Both the position numbers and the translations under genes were made by a program. Below, piece by piece: positions 44,860-54,150 of a stretch of 64,000 nucleotides of DNA. The notes below the pieces were generated by a model. That model was not told the DNA's origin and did not search any database. It saw nothing but the letters and a program-made list of their open reading frames with translations. Origin of the DNA: Nocardioides flavus (ex Wang et al. 2016) (GTDB taxonomy: Bacteria; Actinomycetota; Actinomycetes; Propionibacteriales; Nocardioidaceae); assembly GCF_014653115.1 (NCBI RefSeq), contig NZ_BNAD01000007.1, positions 1-64,000 on the forward strand, written 5' to 3'. The number at the start of each line of letters is the position of its first letter. Positions within the stretch are counted from its first letter, which is position 1.

Positions 44860-45834
44860 TCACCATGGCCGCGATGTAATGCCCGGAAGTGCCCGGTCCA
44901 CGTCCTCGCCTGTCACGATGGCTGAGTCTCGCATCAGTGCATTTCGGCGGGCATCGACGACTAGCTTCTCTGCTGCGGCGTGTGGTCGTCCCTTGAGCGT
45001 GCTGGCGTACCGGTCGATCTCGAGCCCTGAGTGGGCGACACTCTTCAGACGTAGCCTGAGGACCTGCCGCAGTTGGTGCACGGTCGGCAGCCCGAATGTG
45101 AGCACCTCGTCGAAACGTCGCCAGAGCGCCTCGTCGAGAAGTGCTGGGTGGTTCGTTGCGGCGAGGAGCAAGCTCGGTCCCCGGTAGCGATCGGTCATCT
45201 GGAGAAAGGCGGTGACCACGCGCTTCATCTCGCCGTGCTCTGACGCATCGTCGCGCGAGCGACCAAGTGCATCGAACTCATCGAACAGGACCACGAAGGG
45301 CGCCTGATCGGCGTACTCCAGGATGCGGCGGAGGTTGCTCGCAGTCTCGCCCAAGTAGGAGGACACGACGGCGTCCAGCCTGACAATCAGAAGGGGGCGC
45401 CCCAACTCAGCAGCGATTGCTTCCGCCGCGGTTGTCTTGCCACATCCAGGCGGCCCTTGGAGGAGCAGACGCTGTCGCCGCGGCAGACCGGCGGCGTCTA
45501 GGCCGGGCCACTGGCGGACCTCTTCGACGATGTTCTCCAGAGCCGACGAGACGGTCTTGTTCAGGATGAGGTCTTCCAGGAGGCGGTCCGGTTCTCGGAC
45601 CTCTCCCAAATCCCACTCGCCTTCGCGGTCCTTCGGCGGCGCGGGGACGACGATCGTCGAGCCCGAGTCGAGTGAGCCGCCACCGGCGACGAGAAGCTTC
45701 TGGAGATCGCGGGCAAGCGCGTTGTGATGCTTGGCCTGCTCCTCCTCGATGATCTCCATCGCGGCACGGCGGAAGGCCAACTCGTCTCGCGCATGGAATG
45801 CGCGGAAGATCTCCTTTAGCTGTCGGCCGGCCAC
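44860..45834 (-). CDS. ietA: AAA+ ATPase, IetA type
   Basis: 324 residues: a helical N-terminal region (1-85) and a classical AAA+ module with Walker A GPPGCGKTT (127-135), Walker B VVLFDEFDALG (181-191), sensor-1 AATNHPAL and the arginine finger in LWRRFDEV. A C-terminal lid has LKGRPHAAAEKLVVDARRNA. It resembles FtsH/Cdc48-type single-module ATPases. It is transcribed first and is followed directly by the subtilisin-like protease, forming the IetAS-type pair. Confidence 0.87.
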   Translation of the reverse strand: MAGRQLKEIFRAFHARDELAFRRAAMEIIEEEQAKHHNALARDLQKLLVAGGGSLDSGSTIVVPAPPKDREGEWDLGEVREPDRLLEDLILNKTVSSALENIVEEVRQWPGLDAAGLPRRQRLLLQGPPGCGKTTAAEAIAAELGRPLLIVRLDAVVSSYLGETASNLRRILEYADQAPFVVLFDEFDALGRSRDDASEHGEMKRVVTAFLQMTDRYRGPSLLLAATNHPALLDEALWRRFDEVLTFGLPTVHQLRQVLRLRLKSVAHSGLEIDRYASTLKGRPHAAAEKLVVDARRNALMRDSAIVTGEDVDRALPGITSRPW

Positions 45835-46024
45835 GACGCCATCCTAGGGGCGGGGCCCGGCAGATCTGGGCAGAACCTGCTGACGGGCTCGGTGTGCGCC
45901 TGCGTTGCCAGCGGCCGCTCGCTCACCGGAGGGATGGCGAGGGTTGAGCCCGGGACCTCGGCGAACCAGCTGGCAGCCAGCGTCAGCGGGCCGGTGCCGG
46001 CGCGACGCACCGCGCCGAGAGCTG

Positions 46025-49000
46025 TCAGCTGGTCGCCGACCGTGGGGGAGTGAGGTCGATGCGCAGCCAGTCAACATCCCCGCCGACGTAGCGGACGAGA
46101 TCGTCCTGACGGGGCTGGCCGATCACCAGCCTGTAGGCACCGACAGTTCGGAGCAGACGGCGGTACTGCTGGGCCTCCCGGCTAAGCGGAAGTGCTGGCA
46201 CGTACCGCTCGATGACGGCGCCCGAAGGCCGCGTGTAGATCCAGAAGGGCTTGATGTTTGAGGATCCACCGTCGCTTGCTTGTGCCGACTGGAAGAGCGC
46301 CTCCCAGGGATCGGTAGCGGTGCCGATGAGGGCGGCATCGCCGTGGTCAGCTGCCACGTTCTTGCGAACCGCGTGGCCCTTGTAGCGGTGGACCCGCCCC
46401 TCCCGTTGTTCGAGGTCGACGGGATTGCCGGGGAGGTTCCAGTGCACGATCGCGTGGCTGTACGTGTGGAAGTCCAAGCCCTCCTGGCCGACCGATGTTG
46501 AGGCCAGCACGAACGGTCGGAACGGGGAGTTGTAGGCCGTCCTGATCGTGCTCTCGCGCATGGCGGCCTTGTCGTCGGATTGCGCGCGCCCATAGCGAGC
46601 CGCGAAGTGGCTGCTCATGCGGTGCTCGTTGAGCCTGATCTCCGAATCGGCGACTTCAACCTGCTCGACGGTGTTGGTGGCGGCCCGGGTCGACAACGCC
46701 TCAGTGATGGTCTCGGCCAGGGTTTCCGCGCGCTGCAGGTGGTCGGCGTCTTGGAGACCTTCGGACTCGACCAGGACATGCACGTATTCGTCGAGGACGG
46801 CCTGAAGGCAGCCGTCGACGGCGTGTTCAAGGACGGCCCGCCAGTAAGACTCGTCCTCGCCGGAGCGCAGGAGGGCAACGATCTCCGGCTTGTTGAATAA
46901 GGAGCGCAGGCCCTGCCCGATGCGGTAGGCCGCGTCGCGGATATCCGGGTTCACGAGGGCGTCGGTGCCTCCTGTGACGCGCGATAGCGCTCTCAGTGCA
47001 CAGACACCGGGGCCGGCGATGGCGATGGCTGTGAGGACGTCGGCAAGGTCGTCGGGGCGGGGCCCGAGGCTGAGTTCCTTTACTCCGTCGGCTGCCCGGA
47101 GGTGGCTGCCGAGGCGCGACTCCTGGTCCTGCTCGTCGTGGCCGTCCCAACTGCGCATCCGCGACAGGAAGGGCGTGTTCTCGCCCGCAGCGATCCTGCG
47201 ATCCATCAGGAACGGCGCCGCCCAGTACCAGCGCTGGTCCGGCGTCCCGACCCGTGGCGACCCTTCGGGGAGGCGAGTGAGTGCTTCACGAACGCGGTCC
47301 CGTACGGAGTCGAAGAGCGCTTCGCGCGAGAGCGGCAGAGCCGCACCGGTGGATCGGGCGATCTCGAGAGGGTCGCCGAGGCGGGCGAGAACAAGGCCTG
47401 GGTAGAGCAATGCCAACGCTGGCATGCCAGCCGGCCGGTCGCCGCTCATACGGAACTGCAGCGGGGGAGTGATCGGGCGGTCGTCGTACCTGCGATCGGT
47501 GTAGCCGGCGGCCTGGATGGCGCGCCGCTCCGCGTCGTAGCTGAGCATGACTGCAACTGCCTTTGGCACGACGGCCCAGGCAGAAAAGATCAGGCGTTTG
47601 GTGAAGTCCTTCAACAGCGGGTCGGCGTACGCCCCTGCAGTGTCGTAGTACGGCAGTGATGGAGGAAGCCAGGCGAGCTTCCATGCTCCTCGGTCAAGCA
47701 CGTCCTCGGTGAGGCCCCGCAACTTCGCGTTGCCCGGGTCAACCTGTTGGTAGCGGCGTACGTCGTCCCAGTCGAGCATTCCGCGTCCACTGCGAAGTGT
47801 GGCGAGTAGGGCTGGGTCGTGTCGTTCTGCGGCAGCCTGGAACTTGGTGCGGACCTGATAGCTTCCCCGGTCCATCAAGTTCAGCGGGTACGGCGTGGAT
47901 CGCCAATACTCGAAAACGTCGTGGCGGTCGATCTGCCGAGCGACATCGTCGAATGTTCGCCACGAACGCAGGTCTTCGGCATCGAGTTTGGCGCCGGGAA
48001 GCGGTCGCTCAACAAGCATGCCGTCGCGATCGGGCGTGGAGGCGAGCCGCTCGGTTCTGCTCATCACCCGGCGCAATTCGCGCTCGACACGATCGCGAGC
48101 TTCTCGGGCGCGGGCATGGTCCCCGCCGCTGAGCAGGGTTTCGCGCATCGTGCGCAGTTCGCGCTCCACCACGTGGGCGCGCTCGTCGCCGGCTAGGAAG
48201 CGGACGGTCCGGGTGAAGTCCCGGTAGTGGTCGTCGCCCTCGGGCTCGTCGGGCAGCGTGTACATCTTGTACGGCGTGGCCGAGAGGAGCAGAACCTTGG
48301 CGTCGGGATGGTCGAAGATCGCCTTCGCCAGCTGCGCCCCGTCGTCGTCGGCGTCGAGCAGGTCTTTGAAGCGCTGGAACTCGTCGAGGATGACGAGGTC
48401 TGGCTCCAGGTGATCCACGGCTGCCTTTGCGAGCAGATGGCGCAGCATTCCGATGAGGCGGTTCCGGCGCCAGGAGAGGTCGGAGCTCGGCTTCCCGCGC
48501 AGGTAGGTGAACTCGGCCGCGCAGTCGTCGAGCTCGTCCTCCAGCTTGCCGCCGTCCGGACCGGTCGTCTCGTCGATCGCATCGGCGAAAGATTCGCACA
48601 ACTCGGCATCGATGGAGGATCGGTCGAACCAGCCGAGCTCGCGCTCGAAGTTCTCGCGGGACTTGCCGCCTTGGAAGAACTTGATCCAGCGGGATCGGCC
48701 GGTGATCTCCTCGCCCCAGATCTCAGCGAACATCCAGTACAGGAGTACGCGCTCGGGAGCGGCACCGCCGGAGTGACCGACTTGGAACGACGTGCCCGGC
48801 GTGAACGAGACGAAGTTGATGCGCTGGTCCCGAAGGTTGCGAATCACCTTGGGTAGCAGCGTCAGGCGATCCGCATGCTTGACCTCGGCGCCCCCAACAA
48901 CGTTGAGCCGGCTGAGGTTCTGCCGCGCAATCTGGCTGTTGGAGCAGATATAGACGACATCGATGCGCTTGTCGGTCTCCCACAGGTGCTCGACGGTCTT

Positions 49001-49177
49001 GGCGATGAGGCCCTTGGCGACCATGGTCTTGCCCAGCCCGACCTCGTCGGCGACGAGGAACTTCTTCACGGCGTCGTCGGCCAACCAGAGCCGGTCGAAG
49101 GCGTGCTCGACCGTGTCGCGCTGGAAGTCCTTCAGCGTCGCAAGAGTGCGCTCGGTGCGCTCAGAGATCTCGCTCAT
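46025..49177 (-). CDS. SNF2-like helicase (system C)
   Basis: 1050 residues. The ATPase lobe starts almost at the N-terminus: LKDFQRDTVEHAFDRLWLAD, then ADEVGLGKTMVAKGL (43-57), DEFQRFKDLL as motif II (about 262; a Q where DEAH has H), LLLSATPYKMYT, and the C-terminal lobe with STSVGQEGLDFH, HWNLPGNPVDLEQREGRVHR. The C-terminal 150 residues are unassigned. The start ATG 49177 overlaps the PLD gene stop (ATGA). It likely moves on DNA for the linked PLD nuclease. In contrast to system A the PLD unit is a separate protein. Confidence 0.88.
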   Translation of the reverse strand: MSEISERTERTLATLKDFQRDTVEHAFDRLWLADDAVKKFLVADEVGLGKTMVAKGLIAKTVEHLWETDKRIDVVYICSNSQIARQNLSRLNVVGGAEVKHADRLTLLPKVIRNLRDQRINFVSFTPGTSFQVGHSGGAAPERVLLYWMFAEIWGEEITGRSRWIKFFQGGKSRENFERELGWFDRSSIDAELCESFADAIDETTGPDGGKLEDELDDCAAEFTYLRGKPSSDLSWRRNRLIGMLRHLLAKAAVDHLEPDLVILDEFQRFKDLLDADDDGAQLAKAIFDHPDAKVLLLSATPYKMYTLPDEPEGDDHYRDFTRTVRFLAGDERAHVVERELRTMRETLLSGGDHARAREARDRVERELRRVMSRTERLASTPDRDGMLVERPLPGAKLDAEDLRSWRTFDDVARQIDRHDVFEYWRSTPYPLNLMDRGSYQVRTKFQAAAERHDPALLATLRSGRGMLDWDDVRRYQQVDPGNAKLRGLTEDVLDRGAWKLAWLPPSLPYYDTAGAYADPLLKDFTKRLIFSAWAVVPKAVAVMLSYDAERRAIQAAGYTDRRYDDRPITPPLQFRMSGDRPAGMPALALLYPGLVLARLGDPLEIARSTGAALPLSREALFDSVRDRVREALTRLPEGSPRVGTPDQRWYWAAPFLMDRRIAAGENTPFLSRMRSWDGHDEQDQESRLGSHLRAADGVKELSLGPRPDDLADVLTAIAIAGPGVCALRALSRVTGGTDALVNPDIRDAAYRIGQGLRSLFNKPEIVALLRSGEDESYWRAVLEHAVDGCLQAVLDEYVHVLVESEGLQDADHLQRAETLAETITEALSTRAATNTVEQVEVADSEIRLNEHRMSSHFAARYGRAQSDDKAAMRESTIRTAYNSPFRPFVLASTSVGQEGLDFHTYSHAIVHWNLPGNPVDLEQREGRVHRYKGHAVRKNVAADHGDAALIGTATDPWEALFQSAQASDGGSSNIKPFWIYTRPSGAVIERYVPALPLSREAQQYRRLLRTVGAYRLVIGQPRQDDLVRYVGGDVDWLRIDLTPPRSATS

Positions 49178-51006
49178 GCGCGGTGCTCCTGATGTACCTG
49201 CCAGACGACATCCCACAGTTCCTCGAACCCGTCGGGGACGAGTTCGTCGCCATTCGGCAGCGCTCGAAGGTCCTCGATCAGACTCGCAACTCGTGCGAGT
49301 GCGTCCTCGTCCCGACCTGTCGCTCGAACGAGAGGTTCAAATAGAGCGACATCCGCGCTCGTCAGCGCAGGCCGGTCGGCCCCGTGGAACCTCTCGCCGT
49401 CGACCCCTGCCAGTTGGGCGAACAACGCGTCGTAGCTCGGGTCGCCGAGCAGGAAGACCAGGTACCGGAGCACGTCCTCCTTGCTCCTCAAGATCGAGAA
49501 GACGGCGTCCTGGCGGCGGCCGTCGACCGCGCCAACCAGCGATGCCTTGATCACGCAGGAACGGGTCACACGCGCCGCGCCCTCGCCGAGCGTCGTCTCG
49601 ACGGCGATGAAGGGAGTGACGTTGATCGGCGCGATGGTCCAGCTCAGGGTCTGGGCGAGCGCTTGTGCTTGGGTATCGGCGGGCAGCGAGGCAGGCCAGA
49701 TGCGACTCTCACCAAGGGAACTGGCAGGCAGGTCGACGGCGAGCGTGATCGTGACTCGATCGTCGTCCACCTCGCCCACATGAAGTGTGGGCTCGCTGGC
49801 CGCGAGCTGCTGGTGGAAGTGCTCGAGCTCGTAGGACGTGGCGATCGAGGGATCGGCGACGCCTTCGGCGTCAGTGACGCTGTACTCCTCCAGGATCCGT
49901 GTGAGGCCTGGCGCTTCGGTGGTGCCGTCCAGAACCTTCGCGACCCCGCATGCCGAGGTCGGGCCACGCAGAACCGCGTCGAACTCGACGTTGGTGCCCC
50001 ACGTCGGGCTCGTCAGATTGGCGCTTCCGGTGACCACAGTGGATTGCCCTCCACGCTCGTCAACGACGAACGTCTTGGCGTGGAGCCCATCGTGAGTCTC
50101 CAAGAACCCGTCCGGAGCGACCGTCGACACATCGGCCACGTCGTCCTGGGGGTCGACTTCGGCAAGCCGCTGGAGCACGTTCACCGACCAACCCTCAAGC
50201 GCACGAGAGCCGACGAGCTCCAGCGCCTCGGCTCGTGAGACTAAGGTGCGTTCAGTGGCGATGCGCCCGATCGACTCGACCGCGCCTTTGGTTAGGAACG
50301 GGCTGATCGCCAGGAGCCGTCTTCCCTCAGTCGGGAACGGCCAGATCCGCTCGGTACTGATTCCGATCGGGATCAGTTCGCCGCCGGTGAAGGGCGACGG
50401 CGCCGCGAGACGTGCGCGAGCTAGCGAGGCGGCGAGATCGGCAATCTCGGCGCTTCGCCGTGCGTCGAGCGGTCGCACCGCGAGCGCGGGCAGTTGGGCG
50501 ACGAACGCTCCTGCAGGGGCCGCATCGATCGCGCCGTCCTCATCCTCGTCAAGGACGAGCGCGGTGTCCCAGGAGCGGTCCAGCGTCAGATTCCGGCTAA
50601 GGATCACGACCCGATGCAGTCGCTGGCCGTCGGCGTTCTCGAACCGGATCGCCCAGATCTTCGGATGGAAGATCGCGCCTTCGTTGGGCGGCATCACTTC
50701 CAGCACGCTGTCTTCGACGAAGGTGAGGATGCTGCGGTAGTTGCCGGGCACGTGGATGCCACCGGCCTGGCAAAAGACGGTCGTGTGGTCGGCATGGCGC
50801 CGGACAGCTTCGAGCAACCGAATCGGATCCACGGCGCCGATGTCATCTGCGTTGCCCTGATCGAACAGTGCGAACGACAGTGGTGCGAGAAGCAGTGCCG
50901 TGAGGTTCAGGGAGTACGTCGTACCGACGGCCACGTCGACGCGGTATCCCGCGGGCGGGCGGAGCGCGTCGGTCAGCATGACGCGCGTCTCGGGAGTAAG
51001 CGTCAC
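49174..51006 (-). CDS. PLD-family protein (system C)
   Basis: 610 residues with two phospholipase D half-sites: IFHPKIWAIRFE followed by SRNLTLDRSWD (about 113-150), and GLHAKTFVVDERGGQS then TGSANLTSPTWGTNVE (about 308-340). HxK and the downstream Asn/Asp fit the HKD signature; such proteins often cut nucleic acid. The C-terminal 230 residues are of unknown fold. Coupled by ATGA overlaps to DUF6361 upstream and the helicase downstream, so the three probably form one complex. Confidence 0.85.
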   Translation of the reverse strand: MTLTPETRVMLTDALRPPAGYRVDVAVGTTYSLNLTALLLAPLSFALFDQGNADDIGAVDPIRLLEAVRRHADHTTVFCQAGGIHVPGNYRSILTFVEDSVLEVMPPNEGAIFHPKIWAIRFENADGQRLHRVVILSRNLTLDRSWDTALVLDEDEDGAIDAAPAGAFVAQLPALAVRPLDARRSAEIADLAASLARARLAAPSPFTGGELIPIGISTERIWPFPTEGRRLLAISPFLTKGAVESIGRIATERTLVSRAEALELVGSRALEGWSVNVLQRLAEVDPQDDVADVSTVAPDGFLETHDGLHAKTFVVDERGGQSTVVTGSANLTSPTWGTNVEFDAVLRGPTSACGVAKVLDGTTEAPGLTRILEEYSVTDAEGVADPSIATSYELEHFHQQLAASEPTLHVGEVDDDRVTITLAVDLPASSLGESRIWPASLPADTQAQALAQTLSWTIAPINVTPFIAVETTLGEGAARVTRSCVIKASLVGAVDGRRQDAVFSILRSKEDVLRYLVFLLGDPSYDALFAQLAGVDGERFHGADRPALTSADVALFEPLVRATGRDEDALARVASLIEDLRALPNGDELVPDGFEELWDVVWQVHQEHRA

Positions 51007-52199
51007 GACGCCGTCCGAGCCGCGTAGAGGTCTCCAAGGTGAGCGCGGGCAATCGGCCAGCGGAAGCTGTGACGACCGGTGCCGCTTTCGCCCGACCAGC
51101 GGTCGAGGGCGGACTGGTTCACGAGTCGCGCTCGGCCACCCTTGATCTGTCGTTCACGGGTGAAGATGAGGTCCGCCGCCGTCCGCGAACTGGCGGGCGA
51201 GTCGCCGGCCTCCAGCAGATCGATCCAACGGTTGACGAACTGCATGGTGGGCTGGCGCAGCCGGGGGTTCTTCCGCTGGATAGTCGCCCACCAGTCCGCC
51301 CGGCTCCAACCCTCAAGGGCTCGAGACGGGATCAGCAGCTCGCTTTCCCACTGGTCCAGCCGATCGACGTATCCCGCGACGAGGCTGTCGTCGCGACGAC
51401 GTCGAGCGAGCAGCAGGTTGTACATCAGCGCGGCGCCGTGGATCACGACGCTGAACCGGCGGGCATGGTCCGCGAGGTCGCGCAAGTGTTCTGGAGCCTG
51501 ATGAAGGTTGTCGATATCCCACACGAAGTTCGGCTCGTTGCGGGGTGGATTGCGGATCAACCACGCGAGCATCGAGCCCTGAGTCGCGGTGGCGATCTGG
51601 TCCGACAGGTACTGCTCCTCCTCGCCCGTGAGCTGGAAGTCGACCGCCTTCAACCAGTCGTTCGGAGCGGGCGGAACGTGAGGATCGAGGCCCGAGCCGG
51701 GGAGCAACTCGCGCGCCTCGGGGTCATCGGCCTTCACGGTTCGCGTCGAGAGTTGGCGGTAGTCGTGTTGGCGGCGGAAGTAGCCCTCTGTGGAGAAGTC
51801 GCCCTGCCGGATCTGCCAGGAGCCGAGAGCTGCCCAGTACATGCCACTGGGCATGCGCTTCAGGTTGTTCCGAGCGCGGTTGCCGATGACTCCCAGTTCT
51901 TCGCCGCCAGCCATGAGGCTGCCGATGAGTCGGTACTCGAGTGTCCGGAACTCGGCGCTCATTTCCGTGGGGGAGGGCTTGTGCGCCGCTTGCTGCATCA
52001 ACCAGGGAATGAACATGACGTATCGCAGGCGGGTGTGCAACACGGACGTTCCGGGGAAGAGTGAGTCGGCGAGAGCGTCGCGAATGGAGCCGATGCCGAG
52101 CTCGTCGACGGTGCCCTCTTCTTTGAAGAGATCGACGACTTCCAGCATCTTCCTGCGCTGCTCGCTGTCTGTGTCGAGCCACCCGAACGTTGAAACCAC
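51003..52199 (-). CDS. DUF6361-family protein (system C)
   Basis: 398 residues starting at GTG 52199 (VVSTFGWLDTDSEQRRKMLE). The start region EEGTVDELGIGSIRDALADS followed by LFPGTSVLHTRLRYVMFIPW is the signature I know for DUF6361. The rest is helical (HARRFSVVIHGAALMYNLLL) and ends with a basic region GRARLVNQSALDRWSG. No catalytic motif is visible. DUF6361 genes occur in defence islands next to PLD and helicase genes; here it is the first gene of that trio. It may be the sensor or specificity factor. Confidence 0.8.
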   Translation of the reverse strand: MVSTFGWLDTDSEQRRKMLEVVDLFKEEGTVDELGIGSIRDALADSLFPGTSVLHTRLRYVMFIPWLMQQAAHKPSPTEMSAEFRTLEYRLIGSLMAGGEELGVIGNRARNNLKRMPSGMYWAALGSWQIRQGDFSTEGYFRRQHDYRQLSTRTVKADDPEARELLPGSGLDPHVPPAPNDWLKAVDFQLTGEEEQYLSDQIATATQGSMLAWLIRNPPRNEPNFVWDIDNLHQAPEHLRDLADHARRFSVVIHGAALMYNLLLARRRRDDSLVAGYVDRLDQWESELLIPSRALEGWSRADWWATIQRKNPRLRQPTMQFVNRWIDLLEAGDSPASSRTAADLIFTRERQIKGGRARLVNQSALDRWSGESGTGRHSFRWPIARAHLGDLYAARTAS

Positions 52200-52298
52200 G
52201 GTCCGATCATGCCGCGAGCGGCCGACAGAAGTGGGCGCTCCCGTCGAAAGATTCCGTCTGATACGTCCTTCGGACGCGGCCGCCGTAGGTTGGCGTCC

Positions 52299-52781
52299 AT
52301 GAACACTCACCAGAGCGACTCCGCCGTCCAGCGGGATGCCGAGCGAGCCATCATCGACGCCCTGGCCGCCCAACTCGGAGTGGTTCTGGTCGGTGGCGGA
52401 GCCTTGTCGCTCAGCGGGGGAGTGCGCATCCAGCTCGACGCCCGCAGCGAAGACGGGAAATTCGCGGTGGAGGCCTACGCGCGACAAGGCACGCTCAAGG
52501 GCGGCCAATTGAAGAAGATTGCGCAGGACGTGCTGAAGCTGGCCCTCCTGCGACGCGAGCCGAACCATGCAGACGTGCGACCGATCATCGTCTTCGCAAG
52601 CGAGGAAGCGCGCTCTTCAATCACGGGCTGGGTCAAGCGTGCCGCTGATGTCTTCGGTGTCGAACTGCACGTGGTCGACATCGCCCCTGAGCTTCGCGAG
52701 GAAATTCTCGCCACCCAGGAAGCGCAGAAGATGGTCAACGTCGAGCTTCCAACTGCGGCGGACGACCTCACCATCGAGTGA
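52299..52781 (+). CDS. Unrecognised 160-residue protein
   Basis: A soluble protein (MNTHQSDSAVQRDAERAIID) whose middle part (VRIQLDARSEDGKFAVEAYA, then LKKIAQDVLKLALLRREPNH, DVRPIIVFASEEARSSITGW) has the strand-helix order of a small PD-(D/E)XK-like or Rossmann-like domain. The ARSEDGKF and EAYA positions are suggestive but I cannot place catalytic residues. It is divergent from the DUF6361 gene with 99 bases between, and lies upstream of the ADP-ribosylglycohydrolase. Confidence 0.65.
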   Translation: MNTHQSDSAVQRDAERAIIDALAAQLGVVLVGGGALSLSGGVRIQLDARSEDGKFAVEAYARQGTLKGGQLKKIAQDVLKLALLRREPNHADVRPIIVFASEEARSSITGWVKRAADVFGVELHVVDIAPELREEILATQEAQKMVNVELPTAADDLTIE

Positions 52782-52848
52782 GCGCACAGCGGATTCGCGC
52801 CGCTCGAATGCGCCGGATCTGTCGGCCGTGCCCCATAGCGTTGCACTC

Positions 52849-53990
52849 ATGACAACCGGTAGGCGCCCGAGCGACACGAACTCGAGAACTATCGCTCTCG
52901 AGTCCGAGGCAGCCTGTTGGGCGGGGCAATCGGGAACGCCCTCGGAGGCCCAGTCGAGTTCTGGAGCCTCGATCGGATTCGTGCCGAGTGCGGACGGGAC
53001 GGAGTCAAGGAGTACCTCCCGGAGAGCGTCGACGGCGCCCGCATCTACGGCCGCATCACCGACGACACCCAGATGACGCTGTTCACCGTCGACGGCATGA
53101 TTCGTGCCTCGGTCCGCCAAGACCGTGGTCTCGGGTTCACGGTTGGGGTGCTGCACCACGCCTACGACCGGTGGCTCGACACGCAGCTCCAGGACGGCCC
53201 CGACGGCGAGCGGGACGGCTGGCTGATCAACGAACGCTGGCTCTACTCCCGGAGGGCTCCGGGCAACACGTGCCTCGCTGCACTCGAGGTTCCGCGTGGC
53301 GGTCGTCGCAAGCTGGAGCAGTTCGGCACGGAAGCGACCAACACGTCCAAGGGGTGCGGCGGGGTTATGCGCAGTGCTCCGTTTGGTCTCGTGCCCCCGT
53401 GGGTGTGGCCGCTGGAATGGCAGTTTGGCGCGGCGGCGGAGGCCGCCGGCTACACCCACGGCCACCCCACAGGACAGCTGGCATCAGGAGCGCTGGCGGT
53501 GCTCATTGGCTCGCTCATGCGCGGAAGCGATCTGTATCGGGCGATCGATGAAGCGATGACCCAGCTGCGGGCTCGTCACGGCCACGCGGAGGTCTACCAA
53601 GCGATCACGCAAGCGATCGAGACTGCCCGCCGCGGCCCGAGCCCTGAACACATCGAGTCGCTCGGGGGAGGCTGGGTCGCCGAGGAGGCTCTAGCCATGG
53701 CGATCTATGCCTCGCTCGTTTACCCAGAACCCAGCCAGGTGGTCGATGCCCTGGCCCTGTCCGTGACGCACTCGGGAGACAGCGACTCGACAGGCGCGAT
53801 CTGCGGCAACATCCTCGGAGCACTTCACGGCGAGACGGCGTTGCCGCCCCAGCTCGCTTTCGAGGTCGAGAGCCGCGACACGATCCTCACCCTGGCCGAT
53901 GACTTCGTCTTCGAGTTCACATCCGGCGATCGCCTCCATGGCGACTACGGCCCGTTCACCAGATGGACGGACCGGTACCCGGGATGGTGA
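52849..53990 (+). CDS. ADP-ribosylglycohydrolase (DraG-like), start frameshifted
   Basis: About 375 residues. The enzyme removes ADP-ribose from proteins or nucleic acids using two Mg ions. The body is intact: LLGGAIGNALGGPVEFWSL, the metal-binding TDDTQMTLFTVDG, then GCGGVMRSAPFG, and the second metal site SGDSDSTGAICGNILGA. Homology begins upstream of any start codon in that frame: ERHELENYRSRVRGS is readable from 52866, just after an in-frame TAG at 52860. A good ATG (52849) lies in another frame. A one-base shift between 52855 and 52865 would join them. So either the sequence has an indel, or the gene now starts at TTG 52917 and is damaged. No ADP-ribosyltransferase is seen nearby. Confidence 0.8.
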
Positions 53991-54150
53991 GCGGATCGGA
54001 ACCGATGCTCCGCGGTGGGGATTCGACCCGGTACCACCTACTGTCCAGAAACGGCTGAGTTATCCGGACCAACCACGTCCCCGCTTCGCGTCGTAGTCGT
54101 CGGCCTTTGCTGAGCGCGTGACGCTGACGGCCCGCTGGTCGGTTGTCGCC

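Noticed and set aside
54010..54050. Sequence like a tRNA T-arm (GGGTCGAATCCCC on the minus strand) upstream of the integrase, a possible att site
   Set aside because: The arm lacks one base of the standard GGTTCGA form and no cloverleaf, anticodon arm or acceptor stem can be built around it.
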